From positions 434,001-498,000 of the forward strand of contig NZ_CP081002.1 of NCBI RefSeq assembly GCF_029590555.1: a stretch of DNA of 64,000 nt, read 5' to 3'. The DNA is from Sphingobium sp. V4 (GTDB lineage Bacteria > Pseudomonadota > Alphaproteobacteria > Sphingomonadales > Sphingomonadaceae). This document shows positions 24,274 through 33,373 of this stretch, piece after piece (position 1 is the stretch's first letter; every line of letters begins with the position of its first letter). A program made the translations under genes and the position numbers. The notes under the pieces are model-generated. The model did no database searches. It saw only the letters and a list, made by a program, of their open reading frames with translations, and was not told the DNA's origin.

Positions 24274-25163
24274 TGCGCGCCTCCTCTGCGAACATAGATA
24301 GTCTGGCCGGCCGGCTCCATCAGCCCCGCAGCGGGGCCGATCAGCCTTTCGCTATGGCCGATATAGAGCGTACCGCCGGGGCTGAGCATCTCGACGAAGC
24401 GCGCCTCCAGTTCGGCTTTCGCCTTGTCGTCGAAATAGATCATCACGTTCCGGCAGAAGATCGCATCATAGCTCTGGCGCATCGGCCAGGGTTCGAACAA
24501 GTTGAGCACCCGCGCGGTCACCAGCGATCGCAACGCGTCGGACACGACATGGCTGTCCGGCCCCTCCTGCCGCAGCCATTGCTGGCGATAGGCAGCCGGA
24601 ATCGGCTGGATCGTTCCAGTCGCGTAACGCGCATCGCTGACGGCCCGCACCACATGTGGGGCGATGTCGGTCGCCAGCAGGCGCACGTCACCCTGCTTCA
24701 GCCAGGCGGCGCTCGACCCGCTTTCACCGGCCATCGTCATGGCGATCGAATAGACTTCCTCTCCGCTGGAACAGCCCGCCGACCAGATCCGCACCTTCTG
24801 CCCGGCCCGCGCCCGCGCTTGCAGGCGGGGCAGGACATGGGCGCGCAGATGATCGAAATGATGGGCTTCACGGAAGAAATGGGTGTGGTTCGTGGTCAGC
24901 GCGACGACCATCGCCGCCCGCTCCTGCGCATCGTCGCGCACCAGCGCCAGATAGTCGGCAAAGCGCGTCAGCCCGTTTTCGCGCAGCCGGCGGCTCAGGC
25001 GTGAATGGACGAGCGTCATCTTGGCTTCCACCAGATGGATGCGCGCGTCCTTCTGCATGATCGCAGCGATCTCGCGGAACTGGGCCGTGGTCAGCTCGCC
25101 CTGTGCGGCAAGCGGCGACCCGGCTCCAGCACCGTCGCCGCTGATGGCGACGGCCTGGTTCAC
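24270..25163 (-). CDS. cheR: Chemoreceptor methyltransferase CheR
   Basis: 297 aa with GTG start at 25163, overlapping the cheW stop (GTGA). An N-terminal helical domain, then the SAM-binding core RIWSAGCSSGEEVYSIAM, and a late FCRNVMIYFDD motif. It methylates receptor glutamates. It has ~20 extra N-terminal residues of low complexity. Confidence 0.97.
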   Translation of the reverse strand: MNQAVAISGDGAGAGSPLAAQGELTTAQFREIAAIMQKDARIHLVEAKMTLVHSRLSRRLRENGLTRFADYLALVRDDAQERAAMVVALTTNHTHFFREAHHFDHLRAHVLPRLQARARAGQKVRIWSAGCSSGEEVYSIAMTMAGESGSSAAWLKQGDVRLLATDIAPHVVRAVSDARYATGTIQPIPAAYRQQWLRQEGPDSHVVSDALRSLVTARVLNLFEPWPMRQSYDAIFCRNVMIYFDDKAKAELEARFVEMLSPGGTLYIGHSERLIGPAAGLMEPAGQTIYVRRGGAQ

Positions 25164-25654
25164 GCGGCGATATCCATGATATGGCGGGTCAGGCTGAGCG
25201 CATCGAGGTCCAGCAGCAGCACCATGGTTTCGGCATGGCTCGCGTCCGACGTCCGGCGTTCGATGCGGACCAGGCCGGCAATTGCGCTCTGTTCATTCAC
25301 CTCGACATCGGGCGCGGGCTGGATGTCGGCGCTGTCGATGACGACGATGTCCGCCACTTCATCGACCAGGAAACCCGCCTGCCGCTGCCCGATCGCGACG
25401 ACCAGGATGCACGACCGCGAATGCAGCACGCTCGGAGTCCAGCCCAGCCGCTCGGCGAGGCCGACGACCGGCACCACAGCGCCGCGCAGATTGGTCACGC
25501 CCTTCACATAGCTGGGCACGCTGGGCAGCGGGGTGGGTTCTTCCCATTCGCGGATTTCGATCAGGGCGCGCATGTCGATGCCGAACATCTGATGACCCAG
25601 GGTGAAGGTGACGATCTTGCGCTCTTCGCCTTCGGTTTCTTGCGTCTTGCTCAT
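25160..25654 (-). CDS. cheW: Chemotaxis coupling protein CheW
   Basis: 164 aa, a single CheW/SH3-like domain (IVTFTLGHQMFGIDMRALIE, then YVKGVTNLRGAVVPVVGLAERL). It couples receptors to CheA. ATGA overlap with cheA upstream and GTGA overlap with cheR downstream. Confidence 0.96.
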   Translation of the reverse strand: MSKTQETEGEERKIVTFTLGHQMFGIDMRALIEIREWEEPTPLPSVPSYVKGVTNLRGAVVPVVGLAERLGWTPSVLHSRSCILVVAIGQRQAGFLVDEVADIVVIDSADIQPAPDVEVNEQSAIAGLVRIERRTSDASHAETMVLLLDLDALSLTRHIMDIAA

Positions 25655-27759
25655 GCAGCCATTCCTTTCAGGGCAGATTTGAAGCCGGTCGCGACGACCA
25701 GCGCATCGATGTCGAGGATCAGGGCGATGGAGCCGTCGCCCAGCACCGTGGCCCCGCCGAGGCCGCGAATGGGGTGGAGATTGTCCTCCAGGCTCTTGAT
25801 GACGACTTCGCGCCGGTTATCGATGGTGTCGACCATCAACCCGACATGGCCCGCCGCCTCGCTCTCGACGATGATGACCAGCGAGTCCTCCGGCCTGCGC
25901 TCGCCGGTCAGGCCGAACATCTCGCCCACCCGCCGCACGGGCAGATACTGGCCGCGCAGTTCGATCACTTCCGACGTGGGCGATGTCGCCTGCACCTGGC
26001 CGGGCGCAGGCTGGACGGTTTCGATCACATTGGTCAGCGGCAGGACGTAGCGCTGCTTGCCCAGCCGCACGATCATGCCGTCCAGGATCGCCAGCGTCAG
26101 CGGCAAACCCATGGAGAAGGTCGTGCCCTCGCCCGGCACCGACTGGATATCCAGCCGCCCGCCCAGCGCCTCGACATTGGAGCGCACCACATCCATGCCG
26201 ACACCGCGGCCGGAAATATTGGAAATGGTCTCGGCCGTCGAAAATCCGGGCGCGCAGATCAGGCTGTCGATCTCCTCGTCGGACAGCTGGGCGTCGGCGG
26301 CGATGATGCCGCGTTCGATCGCCTTGGCGCGGACCCGTTCCCGGTTGATGCCGCGGCCGTCGTCGCTGATCCGCACGATGATGCGCGCGCCCTTCTGCTC
26401 GGCCGACAGGCGAATCGTGCCTTCGGCGGGCTTCCCGGCGGCGATGCGCTCCTCGGGGCTTTCGATACCGTGATCGACGGCATTGCGGATCATGTGCGTC
26501 AGCGGATCGCCGATCTTCTCGATCACGCCCTTGTCGACCTCGGTCGTCTCGCCGGTGGTGACGAGTTGCACCTGCTTGCCGGTCTCGCCCATCAGGTCGC
26601 GCAACATGCGCGGCACGCGCGAAAAGGCCTGCCGGATCGGCTGGGCACGCAGCGACATGACATTGTCCTGAATCTGCCGCGTCAGGCGCGACAGTTCGGG
26701 CAATTCGACCCGTTCCTGATCGGCGGGCGAAAGGCGATCGGACAGGATCGACCCCCGGATCACCAGTTCCCCGACCAGGTTCAGCAGCTGGTCCAGCTTG
26801 CCAAGATCGACGCGAATGCTCTGGGCCGGTGCTTCAGCCTTGGGCTTCTCGACCGCTGGCGCCACATTGCCCGCCACCAGCGTCAGCGCCGGGCGTTCCG
26901 TTTCCTCGATCACAGGCACCGAAACCGCCGCTTCGACGACGGGCGGGGCGATCGCGACGTCCGCCCGGCCGATCTCGATCAGCGAATCCGGCGCGACGAA
27001 GTCGAAGCAGTCGCGGATCGCCTGTTCCTCGACCGAGGCCGGCAGATCCAGCGTCCAGACCAGATAGCCCTCCTCCGGGTCCAGATCGCGCAGCCCGGGC
27101 AAGCGGCTGGTGTCCGCCGCGGCGACACGGCCACCCATGTCCTCCAGCTCGCGGATCACCAGCATCGGCTCCGCGCCATTGGCCATCGCCGCGCGCGACG
27201 GGCCGAAACGCACCGTCCAGCCCGCAGGTTCGGCCGCGACCAGATCGTCCAGCGCCACCATCACCGGCTCGAAGCCGAAGGGATCGAAATCCTCGACCAT
27301 CGCAGCGACCGGCGTGAAGCCAAACTCATCCGCCTCAGCGACCGGCGCCGGAGCGCCTGGCTCCGCCGGGGCGCCCTTGCTGGCTAGGATCGCATCGAGC
27401 TGTTCCAGCGTCGCCGCATCATCCGGGAAGGCCGAACCGCTCTGCGCCGCCGCAACATGATCCGACAATATGTCGAATGCATTGAGCATGATGCGCGTGA
27501 CCTCGGCGCTCGCCGGGATGTGCCCCGCCCGCACTTCGTCCAAAACATTCTCGAATCGATGGGAGAAGGCCTGCAACGCGCCGTGGCCGAAGGCGCCCGA
27601 ACCGCCTTTGATCGAATGGACGGCGCGGAACACCCCCGCGATCACGTCAGCCGACACGTCTCCCGCCGCCATGGCGGACAGGCCTTCCTCGGCGATGACC
27701 AGGCCTTCGGCACATTCCTCGAAGAAGATGCCCTGAATTTCGTCCAGCTCGTCGCTCAT
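25651..27759 (-). CDS. cheA: Chemotaxis histidine kinase CheA
   Basis: 702 aa from the ATG at 27759 (ATGA overlap with cheY2); a GTG two codons upstream is also possible. Order: Hpt domain with phospho-His 48 (AVHSIKGGSGAFG), a ~200-residue variable linker/P2 region, the dimerisation helix (IRVDLGKLDQLLNLVGELVI), the HATPase domain (N box HMIRNAVDHGIE, then DDGRGI and GRGVGMDVV), and a C-terminal CheW-like domain. No internal receiver, so it relies on the two CheY proteins. Confidence 0.97.
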   Translation of the reverse strand: MSDELDEIQGIFFEECAEGLVIAEEGLSAMAAGDVSADVIAGVFRAVHSIKGGSGAFGHGALQAFSHRFENVLDEVRAGHIPASAEVTRIMLNAFDILSDHVAAAQSGSAFPDDAATLEQLDAILASKGAPAEPGAPAPVAEADEFGFTPVAAMVEDFDPFGFEPVMVALDDLVAAEPAGWTVRFGPSRAAMANGAEPMLVIRELEDMGGRVAAADTSRLPGLRDLDPEEGYLVWTLDLPASVEEQAIRDCFDFVAPDSLIEIGRADVAIAPPVVEAAVSVPVIEETERPALTLVAGNVAPAVEKPKAEAPAQSIRVDLGKLDQLLNLVGELVIRGSILSDRLSPADQERVELPELSRLTRQIQDNVMSLRAQPIRQAFSRVPRMLRDLMGETGKQVQLVTTGETTEVDKGVIEKIGDPLTHMIRNAVDHGIESPEERIAAGKPAEGTIRLSAEQKGARIIVRISDDGRGINRERVRAKAIERGIIAADAQLSDEEIDSLICAPGFSTAETISNISGRGVGMDVVRSNVEALGGRLDIQSVPGEGTTFSMGLPLTLAILDGMIVRLGKQRYVLPLTNVIETVQPAPGQVQATSPTSEVIELRGQYLPVRRVGEMFGLTGERRPEDSLVIIVESEAAGHVGLMVDTIDNRREVVIKSLEDNLHPIRGLGGATVLGDGSIALILDIDALVVATGFKSALKGMAA

Positions 27760-28121
27760 GGGCACACGCGGCGGATGGCCGCCCCCAGCTTGGTCGCGTC
27801 GAACGGCTTGGTGATCCAGCCGGTCGCCCCGGCCTGCCGGGCGCGCGTCTTCTTGTCGTCCGAAAACTCGGTCGACAGCACCAGGATCGGCGTGCCGCGG
27901 AATTCGGGCACCGAACGAACCGCCTCGATCAGTTCGAAGCCGTCCATGCGGGGCATGTTGATGTCGGTAATCAGCAGGTCGGGCTTCACCTCATGCATCC
28001 GCTCCAGCCCATGCTGGCCGTCATCGGCGCTTTCGATACGAAAGCCCTGCGCGGTCAGCGATGCCTTCAGCAACATCCGCATGGACGCGGAGTCATCGAC
28101 GGTCAGGATCAATTTGCTCAC
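27756..28121 (-). CDS. cheY: Second CheY-type response regulator
   Basis: 121 aa receiver with D9/D10, D53 (LLITDINMPRMDG), LVLSTEFS (Ser in place of the Thr switch position nearby) and WITKPF. GTG start overlaps the STAS gene stop (GTGA). Located between the STAS gene and cheA. It could be a phosphate sink or the main CheA partner. Confidence 0.93.
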   Translation of the reverse strand: MSKLILTVDDSASMRMLLKASLTAQGFRIESADDGQHGLERMHEVKPDLLITDINMPRMDGFELIEAVRSVPEFRGTPILVLSTEFSDDKKTRARQAGATGWITKPFDATKLGAAIRRVCP

Positions 28122-28438
28122 GAAAGAAGGTCCTTTTCCACGGAAAGGCCGATGGCCGGCGCCAGCCCGCAGGCGGTCACCCGATCGACAAAGGCGGGGC
28201 TGGGGTTGCGAATGACGAAGCTCTGCCCCTGGGCGTCGGCCTCCGCCTTGGCGGCGACCAGCAGTTGCAGCACCGCCTGGCCGACGCTTTCGACCGCGCC
28301 GGCGTCCACTTCCATCGCGCCGTCGAAATCGCTCGCCAGCACCAGGCGGACGCGCAGATCCTCGGCGGTCACGGTCGTTCCGTGCGGCGGCAGGGTCAGC
28401 GATCGGTCGTCGGCGACCGGATCAGACAGGTTTGGCAT
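28118..28438 (-). CDS. STAS-domain protein of the chemotaxis operon
   Basis: 106 aa, STAS-like alpha/beta pattern (LRVRLVLASDFDGAMEVDAGAVESVGQAVLQLLVAAKAEA, then QSFVIRNPSPAFVDRVTACGL). The usual phospho-Ser position reads ...VESVGQ. Similar STAS proteins occur at the start of alphaproteobacterial che operons; the function is unclear. It overlaps motA by 17 bases upstream and cheY2 by 4 downstream. Confidence 0.75.
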   Translation of the reverse strand: MPNLSDPVADDRSLTLPPHGTTVTAEDLRVRLVLASDFDGAMEVDAGAVESVGQAVLQLLVAAKAEADAQGQSFVIRNPSPAFVDRVTACGLAPAIGLSVEKDLLS

Positions 28439-29306
28439 TGAGCTGGTCCTTCACATCGTCGAGCGCGGCTTCGAGCTGCGCGAATGAGGGGGCGTAGGCG
28501 GACGGGGTCATGCGTCGCGCCAGTTCGATGGCCACCTGGGTCGGCTGGCCCTGGGCGTGGCCGATGATCGCGGTCTTGACGATCAGATAGGGCTTGAAGT
28601 CGGCATCGATGATCTGGTGCAGCTTCGATGCGATCGGACCGACCAGGCAGTAGGCGAGCAGCACGCCCAGGAAGGTGCCGACCAGCGCGCCGCCGATCAT
28701 GGCGCCCAGCACTTCGGTCGGCTGATCGATCGAACTCATCGTCTTGATGACGCCCAGCACCGCCGCCACGATGCCCAGCGCGGGCAGGCCGTCCGCCATC
28801 ATCTGGATCGCATTCTGGGGCAGCAATTCCTCGGCATGATGGCGCTCGATGTCGCCCTCCATGGCTTCGGCCATCTGGTGCGGGTCCTCGAAATTGACCG
28901 TCATCATGCGCAGATAGTCGCAGATGAACTCGATCAGCCCCTGATCCTGCAACAGCTTGGGATAGCGGCTGAAGATGCTGCTTTCCGCCGGCTGGTCGAG
29001 ATGCTTTTCTATCGCGTTCGCGCCGTCCTTCCGGAAGGTGGACAGCAATGTATACAGCAGCGCGAGCAGGTCGCGGAAATCCGCCTCGGTCCACCGCACG
29101 CCCTTGAAGACGCGGACCGTCCCTTTCCACGCCTTCTTCACAGTGCTCATCGAGTTGCCGAGAATGAAGGCGCCGACCGCCGCGCCGGCAATAGCCAACA
29201 TCTCGTGCGGCAAGGCATGAAGGATGACGCCGAGATTGCCGCCCGACATCAGGAAGCTGCCGAAAACACACAGCAGGATGACGACGAGGCCGATGGCATT
29301 GAGCAT
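28422..29306 (-). CDS. motA: Flagellar stator protein MotA
   Basis: 294 aa, four membrane helices (two N-terminal, two around 180-230) with a large cytoplasmic loop containing the charged face (RYPKLLQDQGLIEFICDYLRM). Conserved AVLGVIKTM and GGALVGTFLGVLLAY helices carry the key Pro/Thr region. First gene of the mot-che operon, with TATAAT at 29352-29357. Confidence 0.96.
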   Translation of the reverse strand: MLNAIGLVVILLCVFGSFLMSGGNLGVILHALPHEMLAIAGAAVGAFILGNSMSTVKKAWKGTVRVFKGVRWTEADFRDLLALLYTLLSTFRKDGANAIEKHLDQPAESSIFSRYPKLLQDQGLIEFICDYLRMMTVNFEDPHQMAEAMEGDIERHHAEELLPQNAIQMMADGLPALGIVAAVLGVIKTMSSIDQPTEVLGAMIGGALVGTFLGVLLAYCLVGPIASKLHQIIDADFKPYLIVKTAIIGHAQGQPTQVAIELARRMTPSAYAPSFAQLEAALDDVKDQLNAKPV

Positions 29307-29351
29307 GGATCAGTCCGCTTGAGCTGGAATGTGGCCGAAGCCGATGGACTG

Positions 29352-29357
29352 ATTATA
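29352..29357 (-). promoter_or_regulatory. Predicted -10 box of the motA-che-motB operon
   Basis: TTCC-TATAAT on the minus strand, 45 bases before motA. GGCGATCG lies 10 bases further upstream; the porin promoter shares that octamer at 11 bases. Confidence 0.5.
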
Positions 29358-29462
29358 GGAAGAATATCGATCGCCCCGCGCCACCGCGCATCTTTTTCAT
29401 GCGGCTCCGGTCCCGAACCGACCGATCATCGTCAATGGCGACCGCATCGGCGATTTTTATCC

Positions 29463-29468
29463 TAGAAT
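29463..29468 (+). promoter_or_regulatory. Predicted -10 box of flaF
   Basis: ATCC-TAGAATGG on the plus strand, 29 bases before the flaF ATG. A one-base variant of the TCCTATAAT box. Confidence 0.4.
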
Positions 29469-29497
29469 GGAAAGATACTTATGCCAGGGGATCGTCC

Positions 29498-29878
29498 ATG
29501 TCACTCAACGCCTATCGCCGCGCACAGGAAATCGCCGCGACACCAAGAGGCACCGAATATCGCCTGATGAGCCAGATCACCGCCGAAATGATGGCTGCGC
29601 GCGATGCCGGGCTCGTGGGCGTTGGCTTGATGCCCTCGCTGCATCGTAACCGCCGGGCATGGAGCACCTTTTCCAACCTGTGTGCATCGCCGGACAATCA
29701 ACTGCCCGAGGATTTGCGCGCCCGCATCATCTCGATCGGCCTGTGGGTCGAGCGCCATACCTCCGACGTCGTGCGTGGCCGCGAATCCATCGATGACCTT
29801 ATCGTGGTCAATCGCGCCATCATTGAAGGGCTTTCCCAGGAAAACGGTAAGGCAAGCCCTATGGTTTCGAATCCGTAA
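29498..29878 (+). CDS. flaF: Flagellar biosynthesis regulator FlaF
   Basis: 126 aa matching the FlaF family (SLNAYRRAQEIAATPRGTEYRLMSQI, LHRNRRAWSTFSNLCASPDNQLPEDLRARII). In Caulobacter FlaF and FlbT control flagellin translation and secretion. FlbT is encoded 9 kb away (38719-39120). No flagellin gene is near, unlike the usual arrangement. The ATG at 29498 has AGGGG upstream. Confidence 0.93.
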   Translation: MSLNAYRRAQEIAATPRGTEYRLMSQITAEMMAARDAGLVGVGLMPSLHRNRRAWSTFSNLCASPDNQLPEDLRARIISIGLWVERHTSDVVRGRESIDDLIVVNRAIIEGLSQENGKASPMVSNP

Positions 29879-29900
29879 CCATATTTTTATGGTTTTTGTT
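29877..29900 (+). terminator. Hairpin terminator after flaF
   Basis: AACCAT (29877-29882) and ATGGTT (29889-29894) flank a 6-base AT loop, followed by a T-rich tail. The stem is short. Confidence 0.55.
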
Positions 29901-30030
29901 CAGATATATGCCTCACTTCCGGCTTCATGGGGGCATTAAAAACTGTCGGAAATATTTACATTCTGGGTCGGCCGCTTCATGCGATCGTCCGGGGCACGTC
30001 GCGATGCCCCGGTGATGATTGAGAGTGGGG

Positions 30031-32748
30031 ATGAAATTGTTGATACCGCCGCCATCAGGCGCTGGCGGGGCCCCTTCTGCTCGACTGGCGCCGGCCGTCC
30101 CCGCGCTGGTCGCCGTGGCGCTGATCATATGTGTGGCCGTCCTGATGGGGTGGTCCAGGGATAATCTAGGGATCGCCGGCTTCGGCCGCAGCGAGATCTT
30201 CATGCAACCCTGGACGGCGGTGGGCTGCATCGGGCTCAGCCTGTCCTTCTTCTGCGCTGCAACGGGCCGATATGGGGCCGCGCGCCTGATAGCGGTCGTG
30301 CCGTTGGCCATTTCGCTCATGGCCCTGTTCGAGGATTGGGCCGATCTGACGCTGACGATCGACCGCTGGCTCTTCCCCGACCATATCGAGCATCAGCCAC
30401 GCGTGAACCCCGGCAGGCCGGGACTGATGCCTGCCATTTCCACGCTGCTGCTGACCTGCGCGTCGCTTGCCACGACATCGCGGCACAATGCCGTGCAACG
30501 CATGGTAACTTTGCTCAGTTGCTTGGCCTTATCGACCGCCGTCATTTCCGGCACGCTGCTTCCGCTCGGCGTCAGTTCATTGGGGGAAGGCACCAGACGG
30601 GCGCTCATGTCAGTGCCCACAGCGTCCACCCTGATCGCGCTCGCCCTGGCCATCATCGAGCAGCGGCGTCATGTCGCCTGGCCGCGCAGTCCCCGTTGCG
30701 GTATCGGGAGCGGTACGCTCCAGTGGTTGCTGGCGCCCTGCGTCCTCCTGCCCGTGTCATCGGCGCTTTTGCAGCTTTGGACGTACAAAAATGGTCATGT
30801 GACCAAGGAAATGGCCGAAATCATCCAGGCAGCGATCCAGGTCAGCATATCCTGCCTGATCGTCGCCTGGGCCTGGATACGGATCGGTCGCGAAAGCACC
30901 ACCCGATGGGCGTTCAGCACCGCCATCGATTCCGCGCCGATCGCTATCACCGATATAGACGGCCGCATCATCCGCTGGTCGAAGGGCTGCGAAAGGCTTT
31001 ACGGATGGACAGCCCAGGATGCGCGAGGCCAGTGCAAGCACGCATTGACCAGGGCGCTTCTGCCCACCGGATCGCGCCTCCCCTTCGCGTCCCAGGCGCG
31101 CCAGGAGGCCGAGATCACGGAGCGGCATCGGGACGGAACGAGCCTGCGTGTCCTGGAATCGCGCCAGATCGTGCAGCCGCGGCCCGACATAGCGCCGATG
31201 GTGGTGCTGTCGATGACCGATATCACCGAACGTCAGCGTGCCGAGCAGGCCGTTCTGGCGAGCGAGGCTCGGCTTGCCTTTGCGGCGGACCTACACGAAC
31301 TGGGCCTGTTCGAATGGCGGCAATCGACCGACCAGATGCAAATGTCGCCTCATGCGGAGCGTCTCTTCGGTTTCCTGCCCGGCACGTTCAGTGGTGGCAT
31401 CGACGACTGGCGCCACCATGTGCGCGCGCATTTTGGCGCCGATATCCTTGCAGATCAGCCCCTGCCCGCAAGTTTCCATCATTGTTCCTTCCATCTGAAC
31501 GGCGCGTTGGCGGACGAACCGCTGATCGTCGAAGGCTCGATCTTCTTTTACGACGCGCCCGGCGATCAGGGGCCCTCGATGCTGGGCATCGTCATGGACG
31601 CGACCGAGCGCGCGCGCCGCACCGAAATGCTGGAGGCCCGCGAATTCGAGCTGCGCTCGATCCTGGAAACGGTGCCGGAAGCGATGATCACCGTGGACGA
31701 AACGGGGCGCGTCCGCTCCTTCTCGACGGCAGCCGAAAGGCTGTTCGGCTACAGCGCGGAGGAAATTACCGGCCACGATGTCCGCACATTGCTGCCCGAC
31801 TATGAGAAAACGGCTGTCTCGACGGACGGGGTGACGCCTCCGCTCAAGGCGTCGCAAGCCCAGACCACCGCCGGGCGCGACCGGCACGGCAACGCCATGC
31901 CGGTCGAACTGGTGGTCGGCGAAACCACGATCGGCACGGAACATATCTCCATCGCCTTCGTCCGCAGCCTGCGCGAACAGATCGCGACCCAGACGCGCCT
32001 CAACGAATTGCGGGAACAGTTGCTGCACGCGGCGCGGGTGAGCACCATGGGCGAAATGGGCGCCGGCCTCGCCCATGAACTCAATCAGCCCTTGACCGCG
32101 ACCGCCAATTTCCTGGGGGCCGCGCACATGAGATTGGGGATGGGCGCATCGCCGGACCAGGTCCGCGACCTGATCGCCCTCGCCAATGTCGAGGTGCTTC
32201 GCGCGGGCGAAATCATCCGCCGGATGCGCGCTTTCGTCGCCAAGGGGGAACTGGACATCCGATCCTGCTCGCTGAGCGAACTGATCGCGGATGCGCTGCA
32301 GCTGGTCTGGTCGGGAACCCGTCACTCGGGCGTCACACTCCATTACCAACCCAGCATCTCTGGTCCGGACATATTGGCCGACGCCGTCCAGATACAGCAA
32401 GTTTTCATCAACATAATCAACAATGCGCTCGAAACATTCGCCGTCCACCCGACGACCGGTGCCCGGATCATGATCTCGACGGTCGAGCACGCCGACGGCA
32501 CCGTCATGATCCGGTTCAGGGATAATGGCCCGGGCTTTCCGCCGGCCATCATAGGGCGACCGTTCGACGCCTTCATGTCGACCAGGGCTAACGGACTGGG
32601 TCTCGGCCTGTCGATCTGCCGCCGTATCGTCGAGGGTCATGGCGGCGCATTGACCCTCGCCAATGCCGCGGACGGCGGCGCGATCATAGAATTTTCTCTG
32701 CCGATCTATCGGGAGTCGGGCGATGGCGAAATGAAGGCGGCACGATGA
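30031..32748 (+). CDS. Membrane PAS-domain sensor histidine kinase, FixL-type
   Basis: 905 aa from the ATG at 30031; a TTG at 30019 would add four residues. About eight membrane segments in residues 20-280 form an unassigned sensor. Three PAS domains follow (~295-410, ~420-535, ~545-655), then a FixL-like HisKA (MGEMGAGLAHELNQPLTATA, His near 681) and a HATPase domain (INIINNALE, DNGPGF, GLGLGLSICRRIVE). The receptor for an unknown signal. Its stop overlaps the response-regulator start (ATGA), so the pair is co-translated. A heme PAS is not evident. Confidence 0.92.
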   Translation: MKLLIPPPSGAGGAPSARLAPAVPALVAVALIICVAVLMGWSRDNLGIAGFGRSEIFMQPWTAVGCIGLSLSFFCAATGRYGAARLIAVVPLAISLMALFEDWADLTLTIDRWLFPDHIEHQPRVNPGRPGLMPAISTLLLTCASLATTSRHNAVQRMVTLLSCLALSTAVISGTLLPLGVSSLGEGTRRALMSVPTASTLIALALAIIEQRRHVAWPRSPRCGIGSGTLQWLLAPCVLLPVSSALLQLWTYKNGHVTKEMAEIIQAAIQVSISCLIVAWAWIRIGRESTTRWAFSTAIDSAPIAITDIDGRIIRWSKGCERLYGWTAQDARGQCKHALTRALLPTGSRLPFASQARQEAEITERHRDGTSLRVLESRQIVQPRPDIAPMVVLSMTDITERQRAEQAVLASEARLAFAADLHELGLFEWRQSTDQMQMSPHAERLFGFLPGTFSGGIDDWRHHVRAHFGADILADQPLPASFHHCSFHLNGALADEPLIVEGSIFFYDAPGDQGPSMLGIVMDATERARRTEMLEAREFELRSILETVPEAMITVDETGRVRSFSTAAERLFGYSAEEITGHDVRTLLPDYEKTAVSTDGVTPPLKASQAQTTAGRDRHGNAMPVELVVGETTIGTEHISIAFVRSLREQIATQTRLNELREQLLHAARVSTMGEMGAGLAHELNQPLTATANFLGAAHMRLGMGASPDQVRDLIALANVEVLRAGEIIRRMRAFVAKGELDIRSCSLSELIADALQLVWSGTRHSGVTLHYQPSISGPDILADAVQIQQVFINIINNALETFAVHPTTGARIMISTVEHADGTVMIRFRDNGPGFPPAIIGRPFDAFMSTRANGLGLGLSICRRIVEGHGGALTLANAADGGAIIEFSLPIYRESGDGEMKAAR

Positions 32749-33365
32749 AGACCAGACAGATCTTCATCGTGGATGACGACGATTCGGTTCGCCTGTCGCT
32801 CGTCCAGCTCCTGTCGATATTGCCCGATCACCAGGTTCACAGCTTCGCGTCGGGGGATGTATTCCTGGCCGCGGCCGCGCGGCTCGATCCCGGATGCCTG
32901 CTGCTGGACCTGCACATGCCGGGCACCCCCGGCATCGGCGTCCTGGAAGCGATCGGCCCCATCGCAGAACGATTCGCGACGATCGTGCTGACCGGGGAGA
33001 GCGATGTCGGTACGGCGGTGCAGGCGATGAAGCTGGGTGCCTTCGATTTTCTGGAAAAACCCTGCGACCATGTCCGCCTGATCGCCGCCATCGAATCGGC
33101 CTTTTCCCGGCAGGCGAAGTCCATCCAGGCGGTGACACGCCGGGCGCAGGCGCTGGCGAAGATCAATTCGCTGTCGCTGCGCGAGCGCGACGTGCTGATC
33201 GGGCTGATCGAAGGGCATTCCAACAAGGTGATCGCCCATGACCTTGGCATCAGCCCCCGGACGATCGAAATCTATCGGGCCAAGCTGATGGAGAAGCTGC
33301 ATGTGCGCAGCCTCTCCGAAGCGCTAGGCATCGCCTTCGCCGCCGGGCTCTATTCGAACGACTGA
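32745..33365 (+). CDS. FixJ/LuxR-type response regulator
   Basis: 206 aa. Receiver with phospho-acceptor D55 (CLLLDLHMPGTPGI), Thr in IVLTGESD and Lys in FLEKP. A C-terminal LuxR HTH (LSLRERDVLIGLIEGHSNKVIAHDLGISPRTIEIYRAKLMEKL). Partner of the upstream kinase. The convergent porin gene ends 9 bases away. Its targets may be nearby motility genes, but this is only inferred from location. Confidence 0.94.
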   Translation: MKTRQIFIVDDDDSVRLSLVQLLSILPDHQVHSFASGDVFLAAAARLDPGCLLLDLHMPGTPGIGVLEAIGPIAERFATIVLTGESDVGTAVQAMKLGAFDFLEKPCDHVRLIAAIESAFSRQAKSIQAVTRRAQALAKINSLSLRERDVLIGLIEGHSNKVIAHDLGISPRTIEIYRAKLMEKLHVRSLSEALGIAFAAGLYSND

Positions 33366-33373
33366 ACCGCCGG

